This document shows, piece by piece, positions 16,944-24,739 of a DNA stretch of 36,639 nt. The stretch is from NCBI GenBank assembly GCA_964478945.1, contig CAYZJV010000026.1, positions 1 through 36,639 of the forward strand. The letters are read 5' to 3'. Positions within the stretch are counted from its first letter, which is position 1, and each line of letters begins with the position of its first letter. The stretch comes from CAYZJV01 sp964478945. Its GTDB lineage: Bacteria; Spirochaetota; Spirochaetia; Sphaerochaetales; Sphaerochaetaceae. Both the position numbers and the translations under genes were made by a program. The notes beneath the pieces were generated by a model, which was given only the letters and a program-made list of their open reading frames with translations, did not search any database and was not told where the DNA came from.

Positions 16944-17747
16944 ATGAAAAAAATGACTTGGCTTTCTTTGGTTGCGATCGCCCTGCTGATCGCGTTCGTG
17001 GCAATCGGATGTTCGAAACCTGCACCTGCTGCACAAGCGCCTGCCGCACCTGCCGCTGCCGCACCCGCTGCTCCCGTTTCCGATGGCTCACAGGATCTGA
17101 AGATCAGCTACCGCTTGAATACTGCGGCTGCCGATCCGGAGAACTATTTCTCCTTCGCTGGCAATATCCGGTACATGGCTGCCGAGAAGGACCATGCGGA
17201 TGAGACCACCGGGGCTTCGGCGCTCGGATCGACCCACCTGTTCAATGCATATCTCTATGATGTGGAAGGTAAGCCGACCATGTCTTCCGGACTTCGCGGC
17301 CTATTCCTTTTCGGAACGAATCCGTACTCCCAGTTCATCACCGACAATGTCACCGTTTCCAAGGCAGCCGATGGAACGATCACCATCATGTATGCCCACC
17401 GTGGAACGGCCTATCGAATCACCACCGACAAGACCGGCAAGCTCCAGTTCCCGAACGGTTCCTTTGAAAGTAGGGCCATCGGTTATATCGTTGGTGGCGG
17501 ACCACAGGTGATCAGCAAGGATTTCAGTGCCGACGGTACTGCGGCAACTGTTGATTGGGCAAAGGTTTGGGACAGCAGTGTCGCCGGCGGAAAGGCTGTC
17601 GATGCCAGCTCCGACAAGAAGACCGGCAATATCGTGAAGAACATCGCCGCCGCCGATTCACAGTACTACTTCGACGGAACCCTGCAGGCTGCATTGGCCA
17701 ACAACATCTTGACCATCGAAGGCTTCTTGACCGCTGTTCAGCGCTAA
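16944..17747 (+). CDS. Lipoprotein with Pro/Ala linker, unknown function
   Basis: A 267-residue predicted lipoprotein. The signal peptide ends in lipobox AIGC with the lipidated cysteine at 23, followed by an Ala/Pro-only linker (about 25-45) that would hold the domain away from the membrane. The rest (about 50-267) is a beta-rich domain with many Gly, Thr and Asp residues that I do not recognise. GGGGAG precedes the ATG. It is a single gene between a dyad-controlled promoter and a terminator, which suggests an independently regulated, possibly abundant surface or periplasmic lipoprotein. No catalytic motif is visible. Confidence 0.85.
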   Translation: MKKMTWLSLVAIALLIAFVAIGCSKPAPAAQAPAAPAAAAPAAPVSDGSQDLKISYRLNTAAADPENYFSFAGNIRYMAAEKDHADETTGASALGSTHLFNAYLYDVEGKPTMSSGLRGLFLFGTNPYSQFITDNVTVSKAADGTITIMYAHRGTAYRITTDKTGKLQFPNGSFESRAIGYIVGGGPQVISKDFSADGTAATVDWAKVWDSSVAGGKAVDASSDKKTGNIVKNIAAADSQYYFDGTLQAALANNILTIEGFLTAVQR

Positions 17748-17766
17748 TATCCCTGACAAGCTTTCT

Positions 17767-17802
17767 ACCCGGTCCCCACTCTGAAGGGCCGGGTATTTCT
17801 TT
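17767..17802 (+). terminator. Intrinsic terminator after the lipoprotein gene
   Basis: ACCCGG (17767-17772) pairs with CCGGGT (17789-17794), extended inward by CCC and GGG past a single bulge, and is followed by a T-rich run. It lies 19 bases after the stop. The convergent cupin gene ends about 55 bases away and may share it. Confidence 0.75.
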
Positions 17803-17856
17803 GTCCATTTCGCATTCCCACATGCAGCGAAATTCCGATGAATTCCGAAGGATCCG

Positions 17857-18183
17857 TTACTGTTTGTCGTATACCCTTGGACTGGGTGCCTTCACCACGA
17901 AGAATTCACAGACTTCATCATGTTCATTGCGGACCTTCATGAATGTTCCATAGGGGATGTTCACAATCGTTCCTTTGCTGTGGTGGTGGGGTTCCTGCTC
18001 CCCGAGTTCCAAGGTCAAGGTCCCTCTTACCACGATCATATGTACCAGGGAATTCGCATGATGGTCCGGTACGAAATCTCCCTTTGTGAGAATCATGTGG
18101 TTGATCATCACCGGATCTTCATCAATCAATTTTTCAATATGTTTGGTATCTGCCAAGGCATAGCTGTAGGTTTTCTCTATCAT
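17857..18183 (-). CDS. Small cupin-domain protein
   Basis: A 108-residue single-domain cupin. The first cupin motif is recognisable around D55-H56-H57 (VPDHHANSLVHMIVVRG, about 53-69) and the second around IPYGTFMKVRNEH (about 91-103). Histidines at 56, 57 and 63 could bind a metal. Proteins of this size are often sugar-nucleotide or small-molecule binders, or quercetinase-like, and the substrate cannot be assigned. GAGGAG lies six bases before the ATG. The gene stands alone, divergent from the AI-2E-type permease gene. Confidence 0.8.
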   Translation of the reverse strand: MIEKTYSYALADTKHIEKLIDEDPVMINHMILTKGDFVPDHHANSLVHMIVVRGTLTLELGEQEPHHHSKGTIVNIPYGTFMKVRNEHDEVCEFFVVKAPSPRVYDKQ

Positions 18184-18218
18184 CTTTTGCTCCTCGGGGT
18201 TGTGCTACGTGACTTTTT

Positions 18219-18247
18219 CTGACACGTTGCCAGTAATATAATATACT
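18219..18247 (+). promoter_or_regulatory. Promoter of the AI-2E-type permease gene
   Basis: CTGACA (18219-18224), a 17-base spacer, then TATACT (18242-18247). The predicted transcript leader contains AGGGG seven bases before the GTG start at 18283. Confidence 0.6.
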
Positions 18248-18282
18248 GTGGTAAAAAGGAAAGTCAGTAAAGGGGAACTACT

Positions 18283-19413
18283 GTGGAGACATCCCTCATG
18301 AAACGTATCTTGTTCATCACCACCTTCGGTATCGTGTTGTACTGGGGTCTTACGAACCATACCATCGTATGGACTTGGTTGAATCGATTCGGTTCGGTCA
18401 TCGGCCCATTGATCGCCGGTGGTGCGATAGCCTTTATTCTCAATGTGCCCGTTCGAGCGCTCGAAAAACGGGTATTCAGGAAAGGGAAACCTGGTGTGAG
18501 GAGAGTGTTCTCCATTCTGCTCACGTTGCTCTTGGTGCTGATCGTGGTGGCTCTATTGCTCTTGATCGTCATACCGGAACTGGTGCAGGCGATAGAACAG
18601 TTGGCGACAAGTATGCCGGGTTTCCTCGACTCGATACGGAGTTTCGGCGAATCACTTGGAGAAAAGTACCCCGATATGGGGTTCTGGCTCGATGAATTGA
18701 ACATCTCATGGAGTACCTTGCGTGATGAGATCCTCGCATTCCTGAAAAGAAGTTCGACCACTTTGGTGGGATCTACAGTAGGGTTGGCTTCATCGGTGAT
18801 CAGTGGAGTCGTGAATTTCATACTTGGCTTGGTGTTTTCAATCTACATGCTGGCGAGGAAGGAACAGCTGTCAAGACAGTTCAAGCGATTGTTGTTCGCG
18901 TATGTGGATGAGGAGAGGGCGAAAAAAGTGCTGCATGCGGGGCATCTGGTAAATGTTACCTTCAGCAAATTCGTGGCAGGGGCATGTACCGAAGCAGTGA
19001 TCCTGGGGTTGATGTTTCTTGTCACCATGCTCATCTTCCGATTCCCTTATGCGGTGCTCGTAGCTGCTCTGGTCTCGGTATCGGCTCTCATTCCGATCGT
19101 AGGCGCCTTCATCGCCGCCATAGTGGGCATGTTGTTGATGTTGGTGGCGAATCCCATGCAGGCGGTATGGTTTTTGGTGTTGTTCCTGGTGTTGCAGCAA
19201 ATCGAGGGAAATCTGATCTATCCACGTGTGGTCGGTGATTCTATCGGACTTCCCGCCCTATGGGTCCTTGCCGCGGTTATGGTGGGAGGAAATCTCTTCG
19301 GTGTGCTTGGAATGCTGGCAGGAGTACCTTTTGCCGCTGTCGTATATGTATTGCTGCGTGAAACCGTGGGACAGAGAATGAAACGAAAGAAACTAGCCGA
19401 TGAACACTCCTGA
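18283..19413 (+). CDS. AI-2E family (PerM/YhhT-like) transporter
   Basis: A 376-residue polytopic inner membrane protein with the AI-2E/UPF0118 layout: two N-terminal helices, a basic loop, a third helix (about 81-104), an amphipathic periplasmic region (about 105-165), then a cluster of helices with the conserved stretch ALIPIVGAFIAAI (about 267-279) and QQIEGNLIYPRVVG. Members have been linked to autoinducer-2 export or Na+/H+ antiport; which applies is not visible. The GTG start has AGGGG seven bases upstream; an ATG at 18298 is an alternative five codons later. The 3' end overlaps the VTT gene by 14 bases. Confidence 0.88.
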   Translation: METSLMKRILFITTFGIVLYWGLTNHTIVWTWLNRFGSVIGPLIAGGAIAFILNVPVRALEKRVFRKGKPGVRRVFSILLTLLLVLIVVALLLLIVIPELVQAIEQLATSMPGFLDSIRSFGESLGEKYPDMGFWLDELNISWSTLRDEILAFLKRSSTTLVGSTVGLASSVISGVVNFILGLVFSIYMLARKEQLSRQFKRLLFAYVDEERAKKVLHAGHLVNVTFSKFVAGACTEAVILGLMFLVTMLIFRFPYAVLVAALVSVSALIPIVGAFIAAIVGMLLMLVANPMQAVWFLVLFLVLQQIEGNLIYPRVVGDSIGLPALWVLAAVMVGGNLFGVLGMLAGVPFAAVVYVLLRETVGQRMKRKKLADEHS

Positions 19414-20071
19414 TCCCAAATCCATTGTCCCCACCATTCTTAGAATGATTCCTCTGGTGATATTGGCCGTAGCCATCACATGGTTCGTGGTGACCAATGG
19501 TGCTTCCGCGGTTTCAACTCTGGTGGATCGATTCAACGAGAATCCATGGTTGACCGCCTTGGCCTTCATGGGACTGTTTCTGCTGAAGTCGGTTTCATTC
19601 GGATTACCATTCGCCGTACTGTACATAGGGGTAGGCAGCATCTATCCTTTCGGATGGGCTGTAATGGTGAATCTTGTGGGGATTGCAGTGAATATGCAGG
19701 CACCCTATTTCCTCGGGCGATATGCAGGGGGTGCGTTTGTAGAACGTCTTGTCGGGCGGTTCCCCAAACTGGGAAAGCTTGAATCATTCAGCAGACATTC
19801 CTCATTGCTGTTCTCATTCATGACCAAGTTCATCGGCAAGATTCCACATGAGATCACCAACGCCTTGTTGGGTTCATTGAAGATTCCCTATGGTTCCTAT
19901 ATGGTCGGAGGCATACTTGGTCTGACACCCACCATGGTGGCCACAACCTTGGTGGGCAACAGCCTTGATGAACCCGGCTCCCCCTTGTTCATCATATCCT
20001 TGGTGCTGGTCATTCTGCTCACCATCACCTCTTTCATACTCTATCGAAGGTTCGAAGAGAAAAATTCCTGA
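19400..20071 (+). CDS. TVP38/TMEM64 (VTT/DedA-like) membrane protein
   Basis: A 223-residue protein with about five hydrophobic segments and the VTT-domain core: a re-entrant GLPFAVLYIGVGSIYPF region (about 68-84), GRYAGGAF (about 111-118), and the family FMTKFIGKIPHEITNALLG stretch (about 139-157), followed by two C-terminal helices. VTT proteins include DedA and scramblase-like lipid transporters, so a role in lipid or lipid-carrier translocation is plausible but inferred. It overlaps the preceding permease gene by 14 bases and has no strong ribosome binding site, which suggests coupled translation. Confidence 0.82.
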   Translation: MNTPDPKSIVPTILRMIPLVILAVAITWFVVTNGASAVSTLVDRFNENPWLTALAFMGLFLLKSVSFGLPFAVLYIGVGSIYPFGWAVMVNLVGIAVNMQAPYFLGRYAGGAFVERLVGRFPKLGKLESFSRHSSLLFSFMTKFIGKIPHEITNALLGSLKIPYGSYMVGGILGLTPTMVATTLVGNSLDEPGSPLFIISLVLVILLTITSFILYRRFEEKNS

Positions 20072-20172
20072 GAGGAACGCTTCTCCTATGGTGGGAGACC
20101 TGCTCCAAATCGATTCCCATCTCCAACGTTTCGGACTATACTATGAAATGGTGGGTTCCATGGAGGTATGCG

Positions 20173-20709
20173 ATGGATGTGTTGCAGGATTTGGGTATCT
20201 GGGTCTATTTCATCATTTTTTTCGGCAAAATATTCGAAGTAACCGTTGCCACACTCCGTATGGTGCTCATCAATAGGGGAGAGAGGATCAAGGGAGCGAT
20301 CATCGCGTTCTTCGATATTCTCCTCTGGCTCGTCCTCACTGGTACCGTTCTGGAAGGATTCAAGGAAGATCCCCTCAGAATGGTGGTGTTCGCACTGGCC
20401 TTCGCGGTCGGCAACTATCTTGGATCGTGGTTGGAGAACAAACTGGCATTCGGTCTCAGTTCGATCCAAATCATCGTACCCGAATCCTCGAAAAGCAAAC
20501 AGTTGGCGGAAGTGCTGCGTGATTCCCATTTCGCTGTTACCGTGGTGAAGGGAACTGGTCGAAACGGGAATCGGGAGCTGCTCATACTCCACCTGAAGAG
20601 GAAACGAACAGCCGAAGCCATCTCAGTGATCAACAAGGCCCATCCCGGAGCAGTCATCGCAGTGAATGACTCGAAAGGAATTCGTGGTGGCTATATCGCG
20701 AGAAAGTGA
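20173..20709 (+). CDS. UPF0316 membrane protein (DUF5698/DUF2179)
   Basis: A 178-residue protein matching UPF0316: three transmembrane helices (about 5-25, 38-58, 62-85) with the family string FEVTVATLRMVLINRG, then a soluble C-terminal domain (about 95-178) of DUF2179 type, which folds like a ligand-binding ACT-like module. The frame could start at 20143, but a candidate -10 (TATACT, 20137-20142) ends right there, so transcription would begin inside it. ATG 20173 has GGAGG six bases upstream and is preferred. The gene converges on a lipoprotein gene with only six bases between stops. Function is unknown. Confidence 0.82.
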   Translation: MDVLQDLGIWVYFIIFFGKIFEVTVATLRMVLINRGERIKGAIIAFFDILLWLVLTGTVLEGFKEDPLRMVVFALAFAVGNYLGSWLENKLAFGLSSIQIIVPESSKSKQLAEVLRDSHFAVTVVKGTGRNGNRELLILHLKRKRTAEAISVINKAHPGAVIAVNDSKGIRGGYIARK

Positions 20710-20715
20710 AGGTAG

Positions 20716-21642
20716 CTATTTCCCCACCCAAATCTCTCCAGTGAAATAGGAACCGTCTGCCCAGTCGTTATCTCTTGGAGACAATACGAATTCCACCACA
20801 TCATCATGCTCTAGTTCGAGTTCAAGTTCGGTTTCCACTCCAGTGGTGTCGCTACCATCGATGGAATCAGTCCACCTCTCAATGCCATTCACATGGAGGC
20901 TGCCGGTCACTCCATCCGTACCTGCATTCGCAGTATTCTTCTTCAATACCACCTTCAACTGGACTGTACCATCAAGCGGACTTGTCCATCTTCTTGTGGG
21001 TCGATGTTCAGTAGCATCCTTTTCTCCACTGGTGATCGGTCCATTCGGAGCGACCCAGTTTGGTCCCATTGCTGTCCAGAACGTATCTCCCGCTACCCAG
21101 CTGGTACTCCCTGCGTCATAGGTGGAAAATAGTGTAAAACTTTCAAGATCGAATGGAGCGACACGATATCCATAATTCCATCCATATGTTCCTTGTATGT
21201 TGCTGAAGTCGGTATTCGAATAGGCTATCCTCACAGGATCGGTGGTTCGTGATGCGGTGAAGGTGATGAACAATTCACTCTTGTCCGTGTCGCGATAATA
21301 AGATATTTCCAAGGTATCGTCGGAGACTTCAAATTCGGCGTATCTGTCGGCTCCGACAAGGTCGGGGCGATCCCTCTGGGTTTCCATTACGAATTCGAAT
21401 GAGGTCTCCGTCATGTTTGAAGTCTGGCCAGATTCGAATATATGTCCATCTTCATCCAGAAAGAGATATGTGCCCTCTGTTGTGAACACTAGAGTATCGT
21501 GTGGCGCATCATCCGGTTTCACGGTGATCTGCCAACGGGTGTCCATCAGGACGTCGGATGTTTCAATTGGTCCAATCAGCAAGTCGCAGGATGTGGAAAG
21601 GGATAGGACCCCTATGAGCATGAATAGTATGAACCTTTTCAT
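20716..21642 (-). CDS. Two-module lipoprotein, unknown function
   Basis: A 308-residue predicted lipoprotein with lipobox LSTSC (lipidated C19). Residues 20-140 form a beta-rich lipocalin-like module (DTRWQITVKPDD, then alternating strands). Residues 145-308 look like a jelly-roll sandwich: W219-TSPLDGTVQLK, DGVTGSLHVNGIERW, then a long alternating Glu/Leu strand and VEFVLSPRDNDWADGS. That spacing resembles sandwich domains found with carbohydrate-active proteins, so sugar binding is a guess. ATG 21642 is preferred because AGGAGG lies five bases upstream; an ATG at 21669 would add nine residues ahead of the signal peptide. No neighbour shares its strand. Confidence 0.8.
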   Translation of the reverse strand: MKRFILFMLIGVLSLSTSCDLLIGPIETSDVLMDTRWQITVKPDDAPHDTLVFTTEGTYLFLDEDGHIFESGQTSNMTETSFEFVMETQRDRPDLVGADRYAEFEVSDDTLEISYYRDTDKSELFITFTASRTTDPVRIAYSNTDFSNIQGTYGWNYGYRVAPFDLESFTLFSTYDAGSTSWVAGDTFWTAMGPNWVAPNGPITSGEKDATEHRPTRRWTSPLDGTVQLKVVLKKNTANAGTDGVTGSLHVNGIERWTDSIDGSDTTGVETELELELEHDDVVEFVLSPRDNDWADGSYFTGEIWVGK

Positions 21643-21898
21643 TTGCTCCTCCTTTGAGACTTTATTCATACTACAATCCTAACATTGGATATGTGGTAGT
21701 GGAATTGTTGATGATAAAAAGTATATAAAATGTACAGCTTGACGCTTCCCATTCACCAGCTTTTCTTAAGTGGGGGAAACCTTGAAAATAGTTACACCTT
21801 TACCCAATCTTCACTTTTCGTTCAACTTGCCCATATGTACCCCTTGTATCCTTCAGCCATACAACAAAGAAGAGTCTGATGGCTCGAAGGAGAAACGA

Positions 21899-22324
21899 AT
21901 GGTTACCAAGAAGAGAGTGTTTGTTACGATCCTGATCATCATGATGGTCGTATCGACTGTTACTGCTGGTGCGGTATATGGTCGCGGTGGTTTTGGAGGA
22001 TACGGCGCCGGTGCCGTGATTGCCGATGAAGAGCTGGGAGACGATGTCACCCGTCCCATCATGCGCTGGGAAACATTGACCGAGGAAGAGTTGGCGGCAT
22101 GTCCGATGTTTGGCGATGATGTCGATATCGAGGCGATCCGGGAATTCCAGGCACAGCGTGCCGCACTTCGGGATGAAGCGCAACTTGGTGCTGGATATGG
22201 TCCAAGCAGAGGGTATGCGGGCAACACACGTGGTGTGGTGCAGAATCGACAATCCTATGGACACCACATGATGGACTATAGGGGAAACGCAGCTTCGTAC
22301 GGTCCCGCCAGGGCCCGCTGGTAG
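21899..22324 (+). CDS. Small exported Gly/Tyr/Arg-rich protein
   Basis: A 141-residue protein I cannot assign to a family. A signal peptide (basic residues, then hydrophobic about 7-24) is followed by a Gly-rich stretch, an acidic middle (EELAACPMFGDDVDIEAI) with one cysteine, a short helix and a Gly/Tyr/Arg/His-rich tail including HHMM. The composition would allow metal binding, which is inference. ATG 21899 has AAGGAG six bases upstream; the longer frame begins in a region without a ribosome site. It lies 11 bases before the DUF2202 gene, so the two probably work together. The AT-rich stretch 21643-21898 shows no clear promoter. Confidence 0.75.
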   Translation: MVTKKRVFVTILIIMMVVSTVTAGAVYGRGGFGGYGAGAVIADEELGDDVTRPIMRWETLTEEELAACPMFGDDVDIEAIREFQAQRAALRDEAQLGAGYGPSRGYAGNTRGVVQNRQSYGHHMMDYRGNAASYGPARARW

Positions 22325-22335
22325 AGGAGTAGGCC

Positions 22336-22971
22336 ATGACCAAGAGAATCATTGCTGTAGCTGCTGTGGTCGGTATGTTGACTTTCGCAATGGGCGCCCT
22401 AGGCGCCCAAGGAGCGGCCGAATATGTGGAGGCCCACCCCGAATTGGCCACTGTTGCCAATGATGTCGAATCGGTCGTGGCCTCTGATGAGGAAGGTATC
22501 CTGTGGATGCGTGAAGAGGAGAAGCTCGCCCGGGACGTGTATCTCGCGCTCTATGAGCAATGGGGGATCAGGACCTTTGCGAATATCGCGAGAAGTGAAC
22601 AACGTCATATGGATGCGGTGGCATACCTCATGCAATCCAAAGGAATCGAAGATCCTGTGGTGGGAACCACAACCGGTGAATTCGTGAACGATGAATTGCA
22701 GGCCTTGTATGACCAATTGGTGGAGCAAGGGACCTCATCACCACTCGAGGCTCTGACCGTGGGTGCAATAATCGAAGATCTGGATATCTATGATTTGCAA
22801 AGATTTATCGATAGTACAAATGATCCCGATACCGTGCGTGTCTATACCGCATTGCTGAGGGGTTCGGAGAACCACATGAGATCGTTCGCAGGACTTCTGG
22901 AACGTTTTGGCGGTTCCTATGAAGCCCGATACATCTCATCTGATGAATTGGATGCGATAATGGGAAGATGA
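22336..22971 (+). CDS. DUF2202 ferritin-like protein, exported
   Basis: A 211-residue protein with a signal peptide (about 1-24) and the DUF2202 ferritin-like four-helix core: EEEKLARDVYLALYEQWG (60-77), SEQRHM with E88 and H91, GAIIEDLDIYDL with E147, and SENHMRSF with E178 and H180. These repeated Glu and His residues are the expected ligands of a di-iron or similar metal centre; enzymatic activity of the family is not established to my knowledge. GAGGAG lies six bases before the ATG. It is co-transcribed with the small exported protein and followed by a terminator, so the pair forms a two-gene periplasmic unit. Confidence 0.9.
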   Translation: MTKRIIAVAAVVGMLTFAMGALGAQGAAEYVEAHPELATVANDVESVVASDEEGILWMREEEKLARDVYLALYEQWGIRTFANIARSEQRHMDAVAYLMQSKGIEDPVVGTTTGEFVNDELQALYDQLVEQGTSSPLEALTVGAIIEDLDIYDLQRFIDSTNDPDTVRVYTALLRGSENHMRSFAGLLERFGGSYEARYISSDELDAIMGR

Positions 22972-22990
22972 TTCGAATCATCGCTTGAAT

Positions 22991-23037
22991 AGGGTGTGGT
23001 TGCTGAAGAGAAAAAATCAGTACCACACCCTTTATTA
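22991..23037 (+). terminator. Intrinsic terminator after the DUF2202 gene
   Basis: AGGGTGTGGT (22991-23000) pairs perfectly with ACCACACCCT (23022-23031). An inner CTGA/TCAG stem extends it, and a T/A-rich tail follows. It separates this unit from the padR promoter. Confidence 0.85.
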
Positions 23038-23042
23038 TTATA

Positions 23043-23072
23043 TTGACAATAGTGTGTGACATACAGTATAGT
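23043..23072 (+). promoter_or_regulatory. padR promoter with leaderless geometry and operator-like repeats
   Basis: TTGACA (23043-23048), an 18-base spacer and TATAGT (23067-23072) are followed by six bases and the ATG at 23079. Direct repeats ATAGTGTG at 23049-23056 and 23068-23075, and palindrome ATACAGTAT at 23061-23069 over the -10, suggest autoregulation by PadR. Confidence 0.7.
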
Positions 23073-23078
23073 GTGACC

Positions 23079-23432
23079 ATGAAGCAAGAAGATGCGAACG
23101 GATTTGGCAAGATATTCGAAAATCTGAGCTTGGAGTTGCGTCGGGGAACAGTGGTCTTGAGTGTGCTCAGCCAATTGCAGACACCCCAATACGGATATTC
23201 CCTGGTGGAACAGCTGCGCGATAGAGGGATTCCTGTGGAAGCGGGTACCCTCTATCCCTTGCTCAGACGAATGGAATCACAAGGATTGCTGGAGAGTACT
23301 TGGGAAACCGATGGATCCAAACCAAGGAAGTACTATGGGCTCACCGGAGCTGGCTTGAGGATGCTCAAGCTGCTCTCACAGGAATGGCAATCGGTGACCA
23401 AAGCGATGATCGGCTTGTTGAAGGAGGAGTAG
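23079..23432 (+). CDS. PadR-family transcriptional regulator
   Basis: A 117-residue winged-helix repressor of the short PadR type: N-terminal helix-turn-helix (GTVVLSVLSQLQTPQYGYSL, about 22-41), the wing region with GTLYPLLRRMESQGLL (about 55-70) and KPRKYYGLTGAG, then a C-terminal dimerisation helix. The frame reads open upstream, but the ATG at 23079 fits because the -10 of a strong promoter ends six bases before it; there is no Shine-Dalgarno, so the transcript is probably leaderless. It is followed after four bases by a membrane protein gene of the kind PadR proteins commonly regulate. The ligand is unknown. Confidence 0.92.
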   Translation: MKQEDANGFGKIFENLSLELRRGTVVLSVLSQLQTPQYGYSLVEQLRDRGIPVEAGTLYPLLRRMESQGLLESTWETDGSKPRKYYGLTGAGLRMLKLLSQEWQSVTKAMIGLLKEE

Positions 23433-23436
23433 TCCC

Positions 23437-24441
23437 ATGGCACATGATGATGTACAGATGCTTGAACGGTATGTATACGCGGTCACCAAACGCTTGCCCC
23501 ATAACCAAAGGGAGGATATCGCCCAAGAGTTGCGGGGATTGATCGGTGAGATGGCCGAATCGACAGGAGACATAGAAACGGTACTCCGTGAACTGGGTGA
23601 TCCGGCACTCTTGGCCGACACCTATCGGGGCGAGGCCCGCTATTTGATAGGCCCAAGATATTACGATTTCTATATCATGGTGCTCAAGATTGTAGGATTC
23701 GCGGTAACACTGGGGATTGCAATCGCGTTGGGTATCGGATTTTTCTTCAACACTCCCCAAAGTGTGGGACAGATGTTCGGCCGGCTGTTGGAAACCCTCT
23801 TTGGAGCCTACGCGGGAGCATTCACATGGATCACCATCATGTTCTGGGGCATCGAACGCTATAGAAGCAGCAAAGGAATCGACGAACCGTTGGAGTCGTG
23901 GCGTCTGGACGATCTTCCCGAAGTCCCGCAAAGGTCGGCGATCATTCCCAGAACAGAACCGATTGTATCTTTGGTGTTTCTTGTGATCTTCTTCGCAGTA
24001 CTGAATTCGACTCCTTGGTTGTTGCGGATCTTGGATTGGAGGGATTCCGTTTACATTATCAACCCTTTCATTCCCGAGGTGTTCAAGAAGATGCTCCCGT
24101 TGTTCAACCTTACCATCGTGATCGCGATGGGCATCGAATTCGCAAAATTATACACTGGAGTGCAGTCCAAGCGATTGGCGGTGCTCACCATAGGGTTGAA
24201 ATTGGTATCATTGGCAATTTCCCTCTATATCGTGGCCGGGTCGGGAATCTGGAATCCTTCCTTCGTGCAGGATCTTGCCTACATGCTCCAAAAGGAACCG
24301 AACGAGATACCGTTCCTTGGCAGGTTCTGGGAGTTCTTTCCCTCCTTCCTTGTGGTAGTCATGGTGTTGGGCTACGTGGTTGAGACCATCGAAACAGTAT
24401 GGAGGACTTGGCGGTTGAAATTACCGAAAGATGCAACTTGA
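23437..24441 (+). CDS. HAAS-domain integral membrane protein
   Basis: A 334-residue membrane protein. The N-terminal cytoplasmic part (about 1-65: YVYAVTKRLPHNQREDIAQE, then ELGDPALLADTYRGE) matches the HAAS/DUF1700-like helical domain usually encoded beside PadR genes. About six hydrophobic segments follow (about 80-105, 115-135, 175-195, 215-235, 245-268, 300-320). Proteins of this kind are thought to control envelope processes together with their PadR partner; the exact role is unknown. AGGAGG in the last codons of padR provides the ribosome site, so the two are translated from one message. Confidence 0.8.
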   Translation: MAHDDVQMLERYVYAVTKRLPHNQREDIAQELRGLIGEMAESTGDIETVLRELGDPALLADTYRGEARYLIGPRYYDFYIMVLKIVGFAVTLGIAIALGIGFFFNTPQSVGQMFGRLLETLFGAYAGAFTWITIMFWGIERYRSSKGIDEPLESWRLDDLPEVPQRSAIIPRTEPIVSLVFLVIFFAVLNSTPWLLRILDWRDSVYIINPFIPEVFKKMLPLFNLTIVIAMGIEFAKLYTGVQSKRLAVLTIGLKLVSLAISLYIVAGSGIWNPSFVQDLAYMLQKEPNEIPFLGRFWEFFPSFLVVVMVLGYVVETIETVWRTWRLKLPKDAT

Positions 24442-24451
24442 TGGAGTAAAT

Positions 24452-24493
24452 TTGATCTAGGTCAAGGAAACTATCTCCAAAGGGGAGTACAAC
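24452..24493 (+). promoter_or_regulatory. FNR-type box and class II promoter for the metal operon
   Basis: TTGATCTAGGTCAA (24452-24465) matches the FNR consensus TTGAT-N4-ATCAA at all but one base. A -10-like TACAAC lies at 24488-24493, predicting a start near 24500; the box centre (24458.5) is then 41.5 bases upstream, the classical position for FNR/CRP activation. No good -35 is present, as expected for an activator-dependent promoter. The FNR-like gene at the end of this operon is the obvious regulator. Confidence 0.7.
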
Positions 24494-24522
24494 AGGGCAT
24501 ATCCCAAGTAAGGAGGTGCCCT

Positions 24523-24738
24523 ATGAAGCACATAACTTATCAACTGGAAACCCTGACATGCCCGAGTTGCATGGCGAAGATCGATGGAATGTTGAAGAAG
24601 ACCGATGGAGTGGTCTCTTCGCAAGTACTTTTCAATTCATCGCGGGTGAAAGTGGAGTTGGACGACTCGATCACCGATTCATCCAAAGTGAGATCCCGTA
24701 TCGAAGCGCTCGGGTATGCGGTGCTTGGAGAGAAGTGA
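24523..24738 (+). CDS. HMA-domain metallochaperone, CopZ-like
   Basis: A 71-residue protein that is a single heavy-metal-associated (ferredoxin-like) domain. The metal site is LTCPSCMAK with C13 and C16, a CxxC as in CopZ and Atx1, though Thr replaces the usual Met-x before the first Cys. The ending (SRIEALGYAV) is typical of the fold. A strong AGGAGGTG lies four bases before the ATG. Its stop is one base from the ATPase start, and the ATPase lacks its own N-terminal HMA domain, so this protein probably supplies metal to it or acts as its detached regulatory domain. Copper(I) is the usual cargo, but zinc or other ions are possible. Confidence 0.88.
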   Translation: MKHITYQLETLTCPSCMAKIDGMLKKTDGVVSSQVLFNSSRVKVELDDSITDSSKVRSRIEALGYAVLGEK

Positions 24739-24739
24739 C

